Below are positions 24,905 through 35,689 of a stretch of DNA of 64,000 bases, piece by piece; within the stretch, counting starts at the first letter, position 1, and every line of letters starts with the position of its first letter. The notes under the pieces were generated by a model. The model did no database searches, was not told the origin of the DNA, and was given only the letters and a program-made list of their open reading frames with translations. The stretch comes from Notolepis coatsorum (Eukaryota; Chordata; Actinopteri; Aulopiformes; Paralepididae). Made by a program: the position numbers and the translations under genes. The DNA is taken from assembly GCA_963971535.1 (NCBI GenBank), contig OZ020588.1:125774561-125838560 (forward strand). The letters run 5' to 3'.

Positions 24905-25104
24905 NNNNNNNNNNNNNNNNNNNNNNNNNNNNNNNNNNNNNNNNNNNNNNNNNNNNNNNNNNNNNNNNNNNNNNNNNNNNNNNNNNNNNNNNNNNNNNNN
25001 NNNNNNNNNNNNNNNNNNNNNNNNNNNNNNNNNNNNNNNNNNNNNNNNNNNNNNNNNNNNNNNNNNNNNNNNNNNNNNNNNNNNNNNNNNNNNNNNNNNN
25101 NNNN
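24905..25104. other. Assembly gap (200 N)
   Basis: Exactly 200 undetermined bases directly after tetranucleotide repeats. The real size is unknown. Confidence 0.99.
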
Positions 25105-25620
25105 ATTTCAAGATAAAAAATCTTAAAGTACAACAGAATATAGCAGACTCTCCACTCACTCCACAGCATGACAAAATACAGAAAGCAATAAATATGAATA
25201 ATATAAAACAAAATATATAGTAATATATATATGTATATACACAGAATAAAACAGGAATGAATACTGTGAAAAAATATACAGTAGACAGTGGAATGTACAG
25301 TAATCAGTATGGTACAGTTGGAGTGTGTTGTTGACAAATTTAAGTTAAGAATTAGTGTTCAGTAAGCAGAACAGTAACATATTTGGCCTTTAATTCTATC
25401 TTTCCATCCCTCCACCCCCCCCTCCCCCCCACCCTCAACTCTATTTCCCGTTGATCTTTCGTGGGTCACTCGCCTCATCCTCCTCTCTCGGGTCACATTG
25501 TTTTCACTCTCCAGCGCCGTAGTCACAAAAGGTGGATTCACTGAGTTTCTGTAATTAGTTGGTGCCTCTCTCTCCCTCTCCACTGTCCTTATCCACTCAA
25601 GTGGAGTTGAACATCTGGAG
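25105..25620. other. AT-rich stretch, possible LINE 3' UTR remnant
   Basis: ACAGTAATCAGTATGGTACA and a TTCAGTAAGCAGAAC style of text recall LINE 3' UTRs in this window, but there is no firm match. A C-rich patch lies at 25410-25432. No gene is seen. Confidence 0.2.
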
Positions 25621-25767
25621 GAGAGTGAGCTTTAAAATGCCCCTAACTTTAACAAAACTGTGGAGCTCTGAGAGTGATTGGGATTGATGAACCGTGAACA
25701 CAAAAAAAGGTGTGTGTGGGGGGGCTTTGGAGGGAGGGAGGGGAGTGATAGTGACAGTTTGGATTGG

Positions 25768-25785
25768 ATGTGTGTGTGTGTGTGT

Positions 25786-25882
<97 letters not shown>

Positions 25883-25901
25883 TAGAAGAGAGAGAGAGAG
25901 G

Positions 25902-25988
<87 letters not shown>
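25768..25988. repeat. (GT)n followed by (GA)n microsatellite
   Basis: About 52 GT units (25768-25875) run into GA units (to 25987) with a few interruptions. Confidence 0.98.
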
Positions 25989-25990
<2 letters not shown>

Positions 25991-26125
25991 ATTATGTATC
26001 CCCGTGGGGAGATGTGGGTGTCAAAGCAGCAATAGGAGAGAGAGATACATGATAATACCATCTGCACTGGATCTCATATGGTGAAACATATGTATACTCT
26101 ATCATATAAAGATATATACATATAG

Positions 26126-26180
26126 TTTCAAGTTTCAAGTTTCAAGTTTCTTTAATAGTTGTCATACAGAATACTTTTTT
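26126..26180 (-). mobile_element. LINE family A2 3' tail fragment
   Basis: Three TTTCAAG repeats, then TTTCTTTAATAGTTGTCATA and CAGAATAC match the minus-strand ends of the LINEs at 51113 and 58408. Only about 55 bp remain before a TA/GA microsatellite. Confidence 0.75.
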
Positions 26181-26331
<151 letters not shown>

Positions 26332-26752
26332 TTTGAGTTTGTGAGAGAGAAATGTATGAAGTAAGAAAATAATAGTTCAGTAAAGTAACTAGATTGCTTT
26401 AATAACGGTTCCGGGTCGAGGCTCACGGCGCCGTGACATGGGCGCTGTAGTCCTTCTGATCCACACTGTCTGGTCATTATTTGGCGGAGGGACACAATTT
26501 TTTGTGACCATATTAGGAAGACCGGCCACCACACACACAGCAAGTATTAGGGGCCTTTCTCACTCACCATTCGGGGTCGAATCAGCGCTGGGTCGAACCA
26601 GAAAAGGGTGTGTCCGTCTGAGTGAGAACGCTCCCCCCCGTCCCCCGCTGATTTGTCCCCGGGGGCGCTGAACCTGGACCGATGAAATAGGTGGTCTCGG
26701 GTGCGGGTCAGTGGGAGCGGGGGGCGTGACACACACAACGTCGTTACTGTAA

Positions 26753-26896
26753 TGCTTTCATGCTTGCTTGAATTTTGGGCAGATAAAACCACACAGCAAC
26801 AACTGGACAATATCCACAAAAACGATATTTATGGACAATTTGAGAGTTCAGACCTCAACCAAAAACAAGCATGTGGAGCCTCACAGCTCAGTGGAT
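26753..26896 (+). pseudogene. Myb/SANT-like domain fragment of the Harbinger element
   Basis: 48 codons with SCLLEFWADKTTQQQLDNIH, then KNDIYGQFESSDLNQKQ. It fits the first helices of the Myb/SANT-like domain in Harbinger-associated proteins (LLxIWAD-x-x-IQxQLxxxxRNxxIYxxI). The family function is binding the element's ends and carrying the transposase into the nucleus. The domain is cut off after helix 2 and stops at TGA. It could be a first exon or a broken remnant. Confidence 0.55.
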
Positions 26897-27512
26897 GAAA
26901 ATATGAAGCCACGTTACATAAAGCACACTTCCCTGGCTCACATTAGGCCTGGACATTTTGTTTGCCATTGCTATGTCTATACATTGGTTTCTTGTTCGAA
27001 TGCATTTATTTCTATTAGACCAGTGATGCCCAACCAGTCGGCCGTGGTCGACCAGTAGATCAATGACATGCAATATAATTGCCACGAGCGATGGGATAAT
27101 GGGGAGCATGTCTATGTCCCGGATAATGTTAGCTGCTGAACAGGCTAAGCTAACTAGCGTTAGCCGTTAGCTTAGCGTTTGCCATTGCTATGTCTACTAT
27201 ACTTTCTTGTTCGAATGCATTTATTTCTATAGACCAGTGGTGCCCAACCAGTCGGCCGTGATCGACCGCTAGATCAATGACATTCAATATAATTTCCACG
27301 AGCGATGGGATAATGGGGAGCATGTCTATGTCCCGGATAATGTTAGCTGCTGAACAGGCTAAGCTAACTAGCGTTAGCCGTTAACGTTTGCCATTGCTAT
27401 GTCTACTATACTTTCTTGTTCGAATGCATTTATTTCTATAGACCAGTGGTGCCCAACCAGTCGGCCATGATCGACCGGTAGATCAATGACATGCAATATA
27501 ATTGATGCGAGC

Positions 27513-28375
27513 TGTTACGTGCCCCCGTGGGGAGACGCAAGACTAGGCCACAGACAGGATAGGTGAGGGTGCAGTGACACAAAACACCAGAGACAGATTG
27601 TAAAATAACAATATTTATTTTACAAATAAGGATCAGCAACACAGAGAGCAAAGAGGACCTACCAGTGAGCACCAAATAATATCAAAAGGAAACAAAAGCC
27701 CACCCCCCCCTTGACAGGCGCGGACGCCCCAAAGTACAGGAGGTGGTGCTCACTCTAAACTGGTGTCTTTAACAGTAGTTCTCCTACGTGATGCAGATGT
27801 AGACCCCAGGGTATCTTCCTGCCCTCAATGTCCCTGTGTGCGAAACAAAAGATTAACAACAAAGCAAAACAATCACCATAGGCTGGGTGACGAGGAAATA
27901 CACAAGTTAGGAACAACACAGAAATGTACAAATAACTAAACTAATGCCAACCAGGCCACAGCTCTATACAACACACAAACAGCACAAAACTATACCAAAG
28001 TCCTAAACTAACTAATAGCACAAAGTGCCAGAGCCTTCACCAGCTCTATTACCAGACCACACAAAGATGAGCTCCCACACAGACACAGACCAAGTATAAT
28101 TACCACAACCACAGACCAAACGAACCAGGGAGCCAACTAACACTGAAACACAAAGGGTATTATGAAGGGAGTGGATGTTGATTGCAGAACGAGTCTCAGC
28201 TGCCGCTGCACCGGGGTGAGTTGCTGATTGACCAGCTGCTGCTGCAACTGGGAACCTGGGGATATGTAGACACAAGAGGGAGACAAGACAACAACAAAAC
28301 AAAACATGCCTATATACACAACAGATTACATACATTACTCCCATATATATACACATAAGGACACCGTCCGTAACA
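27513..28375 (-). repeat. 3' LTR of the gag-protease element
   Basis: 863 bp, TG...CA, nearly identical to 31084-31945. Confidence 0.92.
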
Positions 28376-28670
28376 CTCCCCCCCATAAAGAGTCAGCCCA
28401 TGGCTGGCGACAACACAACACCCAAGTACCCCATCAGTTTTCCCAAAGAACACACATCACAACACAAAACAAAACATCCACCACTGCCACCAACCAAACA
28501 GACCATCACCTTCCGCCTCTTCATACCTCTCTTGGTAGCATTTGACATGATCAGGGGTGCTGTTGACACAAAATGTCCAGGGGTACAGCAGTCCCAACAC
28601 CAACATCAAAAGTATTAAGACCGTGGTCTGAGAAGGCACCTCACAAAAAAAACAGAGGGACGGTTCACGG

Positions 28671-29594
28671 TTAAAATGCACAATGGCAGACTGCTGCCCT
28701 TTTCCTCCTCACAAAGAAAAACACATAATACAATGTGAGAAAGTCCACACAGCACAGCACAAAAAGCAGCATTACAATATGCTGAGCAGCAGAGAGACCC
28801 CCCTCAGAGACAGCACTAGCCTCCTGCAGCCACTTTACAAGCCTGCACACACAAGACAACAAACCCCTCACCTGAGGTTTGTTGTGAAGAGTCTCTATCA
28901 GCTGCTTCAACAGCCACAAAGGACCGCCTATTGACCGAATTTTATTCACAACCGAACTGACAACCTCTCTGCTTCCAGCTATCCCTGGAGCAGGAGCAGT
29001 AAATGAACATGTGCCCAACCCAGCGTCTTCACTCTGGGCAACCACCAGCTTACCACAAGTCCTGGGTAACCGTGGTGCCTCAGAGGCTAGTGTTCCCCGT
29101 CGAATTGTCACCCTGTCACTCGTCACAACTACAGGTTGTGGAGCACGGGTGATCGCACACACTGGCACATCTGGGAGAAACGGAGCAAACACATCAGGGC
29201 ACAAAACATTAGGGTGATCCAAAACTTCAATACATGGCATAACTCTGCCACCAGCGATGTCATTACCTAATAAAAAGGTGACACCTCCCACTGGTAATGA
29301 TGGGCGCACGCCCACCTTGAACACCCCCTTTGCCAACCCGCAGGTTAAATGTATCTGATGGAGGGGCACCGACACAAAGCCCATGCCGATCCCCTGCACC
29401 AACACACTAGAGCCAGTCGATGACTCATCACAAAATGGTAACATGTCTGATGTGATAAATGATTGTGCTGCCCCAGTATCCCGCAGTATGCGTACTGGAC
29501 GCTGGTCCAACTCACTGCCACTGAGCGAGACCAACCCGTCCGACATAAACGGATTGTAACTGGGACCTGGGACGTCACACACTGTCTGGACCAA
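28671..29594 (-). pseudogene. Retropepsin-like protease region with a hydrophobic C-terminus
   Basis: The minus-strand frame starts MVQTVCDVPGPSYNPFMSDG. RILRDTGAAQSFI is the D-T/S-G-A active-site motif and FLLGNDIAGG is the second protease block (usual LG-D-x-x). After about residue 180 no pol domain follows; instead there is a stretch ending in a strongly hydrophobic segment (HIVMLLFVLCCVDFLTLYYV) and the basic cluster RRKR. That could be a membrane segment, for example an envelope remnant, or a chance reading of non-coding sequence. About 307 residues long. Confidence 0.65.
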
Positions 29595-29609
29595 ACCAAC
29601 CGCTTTAGG

Positions 29610-31040
29610 TCATCCATCTGTCTGAGACTGCTCCTTGCGTCTCAAAACAACACAGTCACTTATTACGTGGCCCACTTGATGACAGTAAAAACACTCCCGC
29701 TCCTCCTTGTAGCGGGGAGACACTGATCGGGGCGGACTAGTCTGTCCAACATAGCCACTGCGGCGGATCTGCGGCGGACTAACATGTGACCTAGCTGGAG
29801 TGTGAGCAGAGGGATAAAAGGTCCTACTCTCATGTCGGAGAGTACCAAACGTTTGCCTATGGGTCAGCACAAACTCGTCAGAGAGCACTGCAGCCTGAGC
29901 CAACGTACCCACTTTTTGCTCATTCAAATATGTAGCCAAACGGTCAGACAGACTACCTTTAAACTCCTCCAGCAACAGTAACTCAGACAGTGAATTAAAA
30001 TCAGACGCGTCACTCGCCTTACACCACCGAAAAAATAGAGACTCTTTCTCACGAGCGAACTCCACAAAAGTACTGCCAGGTAACTTTCTGTGAGCTCGGA
30101 ATTTTTGCCTATATGCCTCTGGCACTAACTCGTATGCTCAAAGTACAGCCGTCTTGATTATGTCATAAGACAAACTGTCAGTCAGAGGGAGGGCAGACAA
30201 AATGTCCTGGGCTTTTCCCGTTAGCTTACATTGTAGTAAGAGAGCCCAGACCTCTTTAGGCCACTTTAAAGATGTAGCCACCCGCTCAAACGCATTAAAA
30301 TATGAGTCTACCTCCGCCTCACGAAATTGAGGTACAAGAGAAATTAGTCTACTCACGTCGTAAGCCCCCACCGCCGTGGAAGAGGGTTGAGTAGCACTCC
30401 CAATCTTAGCAGCTTCAAGCTCCAGCTGCTTCATTTTAATCTCGGCGTCCACCCGGTGGCTGTCAGCGTCCAGCTGGCGGGTTGAGACCTCAGCCTCCAG
30501 CTCCATTTTTCTAATAGCCAACCTGTGACCATTCTCCTCCTTCTGCACCTCGAACTGCAACCGTGCTAAACCCAATTTTAGACTGGCCTCCTCAGCACTC
30601 CCACTAGGGAAAGATGCTGCACGTCCGGGCACGGGAGACGTGACACCCGAAAGGGGAGGCTTATCCTCTACCCCGTCTCTAACCGGGTCTACCACCGGAG
30701 GTACCTCGCCCTCCTGCTCCTCGTCTGTGACTAGAGGGGAAGAAACAAAAGACGCTCCCTCACCGACACCGAGCACCTTGTTCCACACCAATATGCGCAC
30801 CACCTCTTCTCTCAGGTCAGCCTTTGCCAAACTTTTAGCAAGGGCGACCTGAAAATGCGAGGCGATGGCAAACAAGTCTTCCCTCCTACACTGATCCAAA
30901 CGATCAACCGAGGGATCACTCAGGAACTCCTCCACCCCAAAAGACGATATCCCTACCCAGACACTAGTGCACACACACACCAAAAACACACCCAACAAAC
31001 TACCACCCAAAACCAAAACCAAGCAACGTGCCCACCGCAC
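29610..31040 (-). pseudogene. Gag region: coiled coil, SCAN-like capsid, zinc knuckle
   Basis: In minus-strand order: a segment with FGVEEFLSDPSVDRLDQCRR; a charged coiled coil (about 30560-30410; RKMELEAEVSTRQLDADSHR); a capsid-like part with REAEVDSYFNAFERVATSLK and WPKEVWALLLQCKLTGKAQ; a SCAN-like stretch with MPEAYRQKFRAHRKLPGSTF, LLLEEFKGSLSDRLATYLNE and EQKVGTLAQAAVLSDEFV; then a CCHC knuckle CFYCHQVGHVISDC. The SCAN-like stretch follows the SCAN pattern (L-LEQF-x-x-x-LP-x-x-L...E-x-P-x-x-x-EEA) closely. It is an element gene, treated as a fossil copy. Confidence 0.75.
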
Positions 31041-31083
31041 ACCAACACCAAATGTCTGTCGCCCACTACCGAGCCCCCATTTA

Positions 31084-31945
31084 TGTTACGTGCCCCCATG
31101 GGGAGACGCAACACTAGGCCACAGACAGGATAGGTGAGGGTGCAGTGACACAAAACACCAGAGACAGATTGTAAAATAACAATATTTATTTTACAAATAA
31201 GGATCAGCAACACAGAGAGCAAAGAGGACCTACCAGTGAGCACCAAATAATATCAAAAGGAAACAAAAGCCCACCCCCCCCTTGACAGGCGCGGACGCCC
31301 CAAAGTACAGGAGGTGGTGCTCACTCTAAACTGGTGTCTTTAACAGTAGTTCTCCTACGTGATGCAGATGTAGACCCCAGGGTATCTTCCTGCCCTCAAT
31401 GTCCCTGTGTGCGAAACAAAAGATTAACAATAAAGCAAAACAATCACCATAGGCTGGGTGACGAGGAAATACACAAGTTAGGAACAACACAGAAATGTAC
31501 AAATAACTAAACTAATGCCAACCAGGCCACAGCTCTATACAACACACAAACAGCACAAAACTATACCAAAGTCCTAAACTAACTAATAGCACAAAGTGCC
31601 AGAGCCTTCACCAGCTCTATTACCAGACCACACAAAGATGAGCTCCCACACAGACACAGACCAAGTATAATTACCACAACCACAGACCAAACGAACCAGG
31701 GAGCCAACTAACACTGAAACACAAAGGGTATTATGAAGGGAGTGGATGTTGATTGCAGAACGAGTCTCAGCTGCCGCTGCACCGGGGTGAGTTGCTGATT
31801 GACCAGCTGCTGCTGCAACTGGGAACCTGGGGATATGTAGACACAAGAGGGAGACAAGACAACAACAAACAAAACATGCCTATATACACAACAGATTACA
31901 TACATTACTCCCATATATATACACATAAGGACACCGTCCGTAACA
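31084..31945 (-). repeat. 5' LTR of the gag-protease element
   Basis: 862 bp, TG...CA. A TGGGGGCTCG primer-site-like string lies next to it on the gag side (minus strand, about 31068-31080). Confidence 0.92.
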
Positions 31946-32386
31946 CGAGCAATGTTACTAGTAATAGGCTAAGCTAACTAGCGTTAGCCGTTAGCTTAGA
32001 GTTAGCCCTGGGAAACGCTCAAAAGCGGACTCTACAACACCATCCATTCGTGAGAAAAGGGGGTGGGTTATATTGACAAGGCTTGACAATAGAGGTTCAA
32101 ATATAACTTCATATTTATTGGTTATTTGTTTATTTTATATCAGCATCCAGTATCCACCGCCGTGTTAACATCTTCCTGTGTTTATATTTTCGAGCGTGAT
32201 ATCATCGCCTACGGCAAGCGTACACGCTCAAAACGCAAACCGTAAACAGAACCCGGAGCGAACCAAGACTGAAGTGTGTACACAAACTAGAGGGGGGAGA
32301 GGGAGGGGGGAAGTTCGCACCCTAACCCGGAATGAGGACGGTACGGACCAGAACGGACCCGAATGGTGAGTGAGAAAGCACCCTTA

Positions 32387-33100
32387 GTCCGCAGCTCTGA
32401 GCGGAAGTCCATAAAAGCCTCCGTCGACGGCAGGTCGAGTTTTTTAGTATTTTTTACCAGAGTGATGGAGTCAGAGAATAATTTCTCCGGGGAATTAACA
32501 CATGTTTGATCATTTCGAAACGACCGTGTAAGTACTATTTATACTAATCTGTTGGACTTATTATAGCATTCGTTAATGTTTATGATCGTCTATAGTGTTT
32601 GTGAGATGTTTTTCCAGAGATTCTGGTCATATTTTCCATCAAAAAGCTTGTTTTGAAAAGTACCGGTGTGTGCTACTATCTTCACCCAGGCTGCAGTGCG
32701 TTAGCTGCTGAGCTAACGCATGGCTAACGTGAACACAGTTGACGTATTTATTTCGCAAAGGCAGTGTTTTCAAATAGCCACATTGCTGTATTTAGTGTAT
32801 TCATTAGTGGGTCATATTCGTATATGTAACATATTTCATTTGATCAACATAGAATTGACGATAAGGCCTGCTGCTGGACGCTAGCTCCCATGCTAGCGCC
32901 GATGCTAACAACATCGACTGAGAGCCAGGAAGAGCCAGGAGGAGCCAGGAAGAGCAACGCTACTTCTCTACCCAGGAAAGATGCTTCTAGAACGGCAGAG
33001 AGTATGGAGGAAGACAAGGCTTTAGGAAGAGAATGGGGTAAGTTTGAAGAACATTTTTAACACACACATGAACGTTTTATAATTACCATCACAATATGTA
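32387..33100 (+). other. Exon-like stretch with splice-donor strings, function unknown
   Basis: At 32902 an ATG opens a frame MLTTSTESQEEPGGARKSNA, then TSLPRKDASRTAESMEEDKA and LGREWG, running into GGGGTAAGTTTG, a strong donor-like site (GT at 33038). Upstream, ATGGAGTCAGAG (32465) and a GTGTAAGTAC string (near 32528) give a second exon-like unit. GAGCCAGGAAGAGCCAGGAG repeats make up part of the longer frame. No family is recognised. It could be a host 5' exon, a transposon exon, or chance. Confidence 0.25.
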
Positions 33101-33502
33101 AAAAAATTTATTTTTAATAATTTTTTTATCTAATCTAGTTTCATTAATTAATTAATAACTTTTGAACAATAGATGCTATTTCTAATCTGTCAGCTGTTCT
33201 ATATTGCCAACAAGATTGTCTACATGCCATTCATTACACATAAATCTGATATAAGCAAGGACAGTTTAATTTAATAAATTTTTTATCTTCCAAGTTTAAT
33301 TTCAACAAGTTCAAGAGCAACTATATATGAACCATAATAATAAAAATTATGATGATATCATTATTTTATATCATTGGAAAGCCCTAGTTATTATCTTCAA
33401 AATGGCACCAAATATGAGGTACTTTGAAATACCCAGTGACTAATAATCTATCACAAACCAATGCAATATCATGTTCAGGGATTTCCTAAGAAATATACAG
33501 AT

Positions 33503-33551
33503 GGAGTAATCAGTAATCAGATTATTTTTTACAGGTAATCTGTGGCATCAC
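33503..33551 (-). mobile_element. End fragment of the hAT family seen at 36235
   Basis: GGAGTAATCAGTAATCAGAT ... GGTAATCTGTGGCATCACTG is the reverse complement of the start of the hAT element at 36235-37457. Only this end is recognisable. Confidence 0.6.
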
Positions 33552-34100
33552 TGGGTGTGAGTAATCAATTAATCGATTACTCGCGAGTCGCGGCTATGAA
33601 AAAACTCGAACCAGCTTGTGAGAATTTGTTGTAGCCAGCTAGCGTTGATGCTATTCAATGCTATCAACATTAGCTAAATAGCTAACCAACTAACGTTAAT
33701 GCCATTCAGAATGTATAACATAGCTACAACACACAATAACGTTAATACAATTACATGCATCATTGTTTACAATGAACAGGTGGGGCTAGTGACCAAAAGG
33801 ACTGGACACAGGGACAAAGTTAAACATCAATTAATTTAATACAACAGGTAGTTTCAATCTGCGCTGTCGTGCCTATGCACCACAGGGCTATTCTATATAC
33901 GGCTTTGACGCGCTGCCGATTAAAAAATTCCTCCTCATCGATTGCCTGTAGCTGCATCTAACGTTAGCTAACGTTAAAACTAACCTAAAGTTAGTTGTTC
34001 ACCAACAATCTCAACATTTGTATTAACGTTAACTCAAAAATACAGAACCAGACGACACAAGTTGTCCACTCATAGATACTGTAGGTTCCGCTAGCGATAA
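33552..34100. other. GCTAACGTTA-rich stretch without a recognised feature
   Basis: Many TAGCTAACGTTA-type strings and no coding or paired ends seen. Confidence 0.4.
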
Positions 34101-34101
34101 T

Positions 34102-34396
34102 AACGTTAGGTTATGGCTATAACCAAGTTCTGTGAGTATTGGTGATGCTCGGCGTCACTACTGCACTGTATCTCGCTCGTGCACGCGCACTGAATAAAAA
34201 ATTCCACAATGTACCTTTACATCCCAACATCCGTCTGGCCACACCCCTATCAGCTTACCTACATAAGCAGGGTGGGGCCACATACTCGCCTCCTTCCCAA
34301 GCTTTCACCACAAGGTGAGATCAAGGGCAGCAGCGGCGTCTGACGCCGAGCGTCACCAATACTCACAGAACTTGGTTATAGCCATAACCTAACGTT
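34102..34396. repeat. Long hairpin-forming inverted repeat
   Basis: Arms 34102-34157 and 34341-34396 are 56-bp inverse copies with one mismatch, built around GGTTATGGCTATAACC and TTCTGTGAGTATTGGTGA. The loop region (34158-34340) matches, inverted, the sequence at 40373-40530. It could be a small palindromic transposon or the complementary region of an element with inverted terminal repeats. Confidence 0.8.
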
Positions 34397-35569
34397 CTGT
34401 ATCGTATGGCTCCGCTCGGCGTCACTACTGCACAAGGGAGGCCGAGCGAGAGCCATCGGCCGACGAATGTACCCCGCTGAGGCCCCCCACAACCATCAGA
34501 TCAGGGAGGACCGACCCCCCCTAATGGAGGGCACCCCCCCTATTGGAGGATCACAGGAGGGCGACGGATCCGACCATGCGAAGAGGCACTCAAGCAACTC
34601 AACGCACAGGGTGAGCAGACCGTGGCCTGACCCCACGACTACACACACGCACAACCCGCATGCCACCCGGGAACGAACGGAAGGAACACCTCGTTACTGC
34701 CCCCAGAATCACGGGGTCAAGAGCAAACCCAACCCCGTGGCAAGGCCGTAGCAGCGGAGCACTAAGGAAGACCCAGACCCACTGAAGGGACTGGATCCCC
34801 TGGAAAACGGGGGCCCGGAGAGGTCAATGACGCCAGGCATCAAGACCCCACCAGGCGGTCACTTAGTGACACCACCCCCCACATCGCCAGCGTATTCGGA
34901 TAAGGCCCCTCCAAGAGCGGGCCCTTTCCCCCCAATAGCACACCGCCTGGCACACTGACCCTGCAGAACAGGCAGTCAGCATGGCCGTAAGCACACAAAA
35001 AAGGTTAACCAACGGAAGCAGGCAGCGCACCGGGGAAACCAGGCAACAGGCTGTAACCTGAGCCTGGAGCACTGCGGACGAGACAGGCGCCAAAGGAGTT
35101 AGCTGAGAACAGCCCCCCCGGCGGAAGGGGCGTATCCTGGCGTTGTTGCATGACCAAGCCTCCATTAAAAAAAAACCACCCAGAGGGGTTGAGGCAGAGA
35201 AGGCTGACATGATTGGCAGACGTCATGAACGTGCAGGGGCACACTCAACCGGGTAACCCGGGAGTTGACACTGCTCCAACACACCAGGGAATCAACCACC
35301 TTGTCGTTACCCTATGCGGTGGTTGTTCCTATAACCCCTCAAGAAAAAACTCCAAAACACACCTGCGGGCATAACTGGCTATACCGCAGTACAAGTGTTT
35401 CAGTTTTCAAAAAAGGGTTATTCCAGGCCTACGGGTCGACGAAACATTACTTCGGACCGGGCCCGGCGGCACGGGAAGCACAGGGTTCCAGAGGAGGTCC
35501 AAGACCACCCCAACAGCCCCCTCTTCGCCACGCGTGAGAGAGGAGCGAAAACAATGGAGAACCAGCCCC

Positions 35570-35689
35570 AAGCACACCGCACTTGGTATTCCCAGGCGGT
35601 CTCCCAACCAAGTACTAACCAGGACCAAACCTGCGTAGCGGCCGAGATCGGACGAGATCGGGCGTGTACAGGTTGGCATGGCCGTAAGC
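35570..35689 (-). ncRNA. 5S rRNA-like segment (pseudogene or SINE3-type head)
   Basis: The minus strand reads GCTTACGGCCATGCCAACCT, CACGCCCGATCTCGTCCGAT, then GGTTAGTACTTGGTTGGGAG and ACCGCCTGGGAATACC, about 120 bases in normal 5S order. The C-box part of the internal promoter is nearly unchanged; the A-box part (CCGCTACGCAGGTTTGG) and the last stem have changed more. The T-run terminator of a real 5S gene is missing. A lone diverged copy inside a mobile region points to a pseudogene or a 5S-derived SINE rather than a working gene. Confidence 0.8.

Larger units (their letters stand above)
27513..31945 (-). mobile_element. Very young gag-protease-only LTR element (SCAN-like capsid)
   Basis: LTRs 27513-28375 (863 bp) and 31084-31945 (862 bp) start TGTTACGTGCCCCC and end CCGTAACA; I count only about three substitutions and one length difference between them. 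CGAGC flanks both sides (27508-27512 and 31946-31950), a perfect 5-bp duplication. Direction is minus: a purine run (TATGGGGGGGAG, minus strand) abuts the left LTR, and TGGGGGCTCG, matching the start of a tRNA-Pro-type primer site, follows the right LTR. Inside are gag and protease regions only; no RT, RNase H or integrase is present. It is non-autonomous and must have been copied in trans, very recently by its LTRs. Confidence 0.85.
26960..32000 (+). repeat. Tandem array of ~210-bp units, interrupted by an LTR element
   Basis: Units start at 26960 (217 bp), 27177 (209 bp) and 27386. The third is interrupted at 27512 and its end resumes at 31951-32000. Each begins GTTTGCCATTGCTATGTCTA, contains CAGTGGTGCCCAACCAGTCG (a hAT-tip-like string; the first unit has one difference) and TAGATCAATGACAT, and ends GCTAACTAGCGTTAGCCGTT. 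The units are nearly identical, so the array is recent. Confidence 0.85.
26550..32383 (+). mobile_element. PIF/Harbinger element with a 3-bp TTA duplication
   Basis: Ends GGGGCCTTTCTCACTCACCA (26550) and, inverted, GGGTGCTTTCTCACTCACCA (32383) are flanked by TTA at 26547-26549 and 32384-32386, the TWA-type target of PIF/Harbinger. Next to the left end a frame encodes a Myb/SANT-like segment, the second protein typical of Harbinger elements. No DDE transposase is visible. The rest is a tandem array of ~210-bp units, split by an LTR element (27513-31945). Without the LTR insert it is about 1.4 kb. Confidence 0.75.

Noticed and set aside
24894-25337. Open frame across the gap
   Set aside because: Most of it is undetermined bases.
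26960-27512. CRISPR-like or satellite centromere array
   Set aside because: Only three units of about 210 bp within one transposon.
35570-35689. Functional 5S rRNA gene
   Set aside because: Diverged stems, no T-run terminator, single copy in a mobile region.
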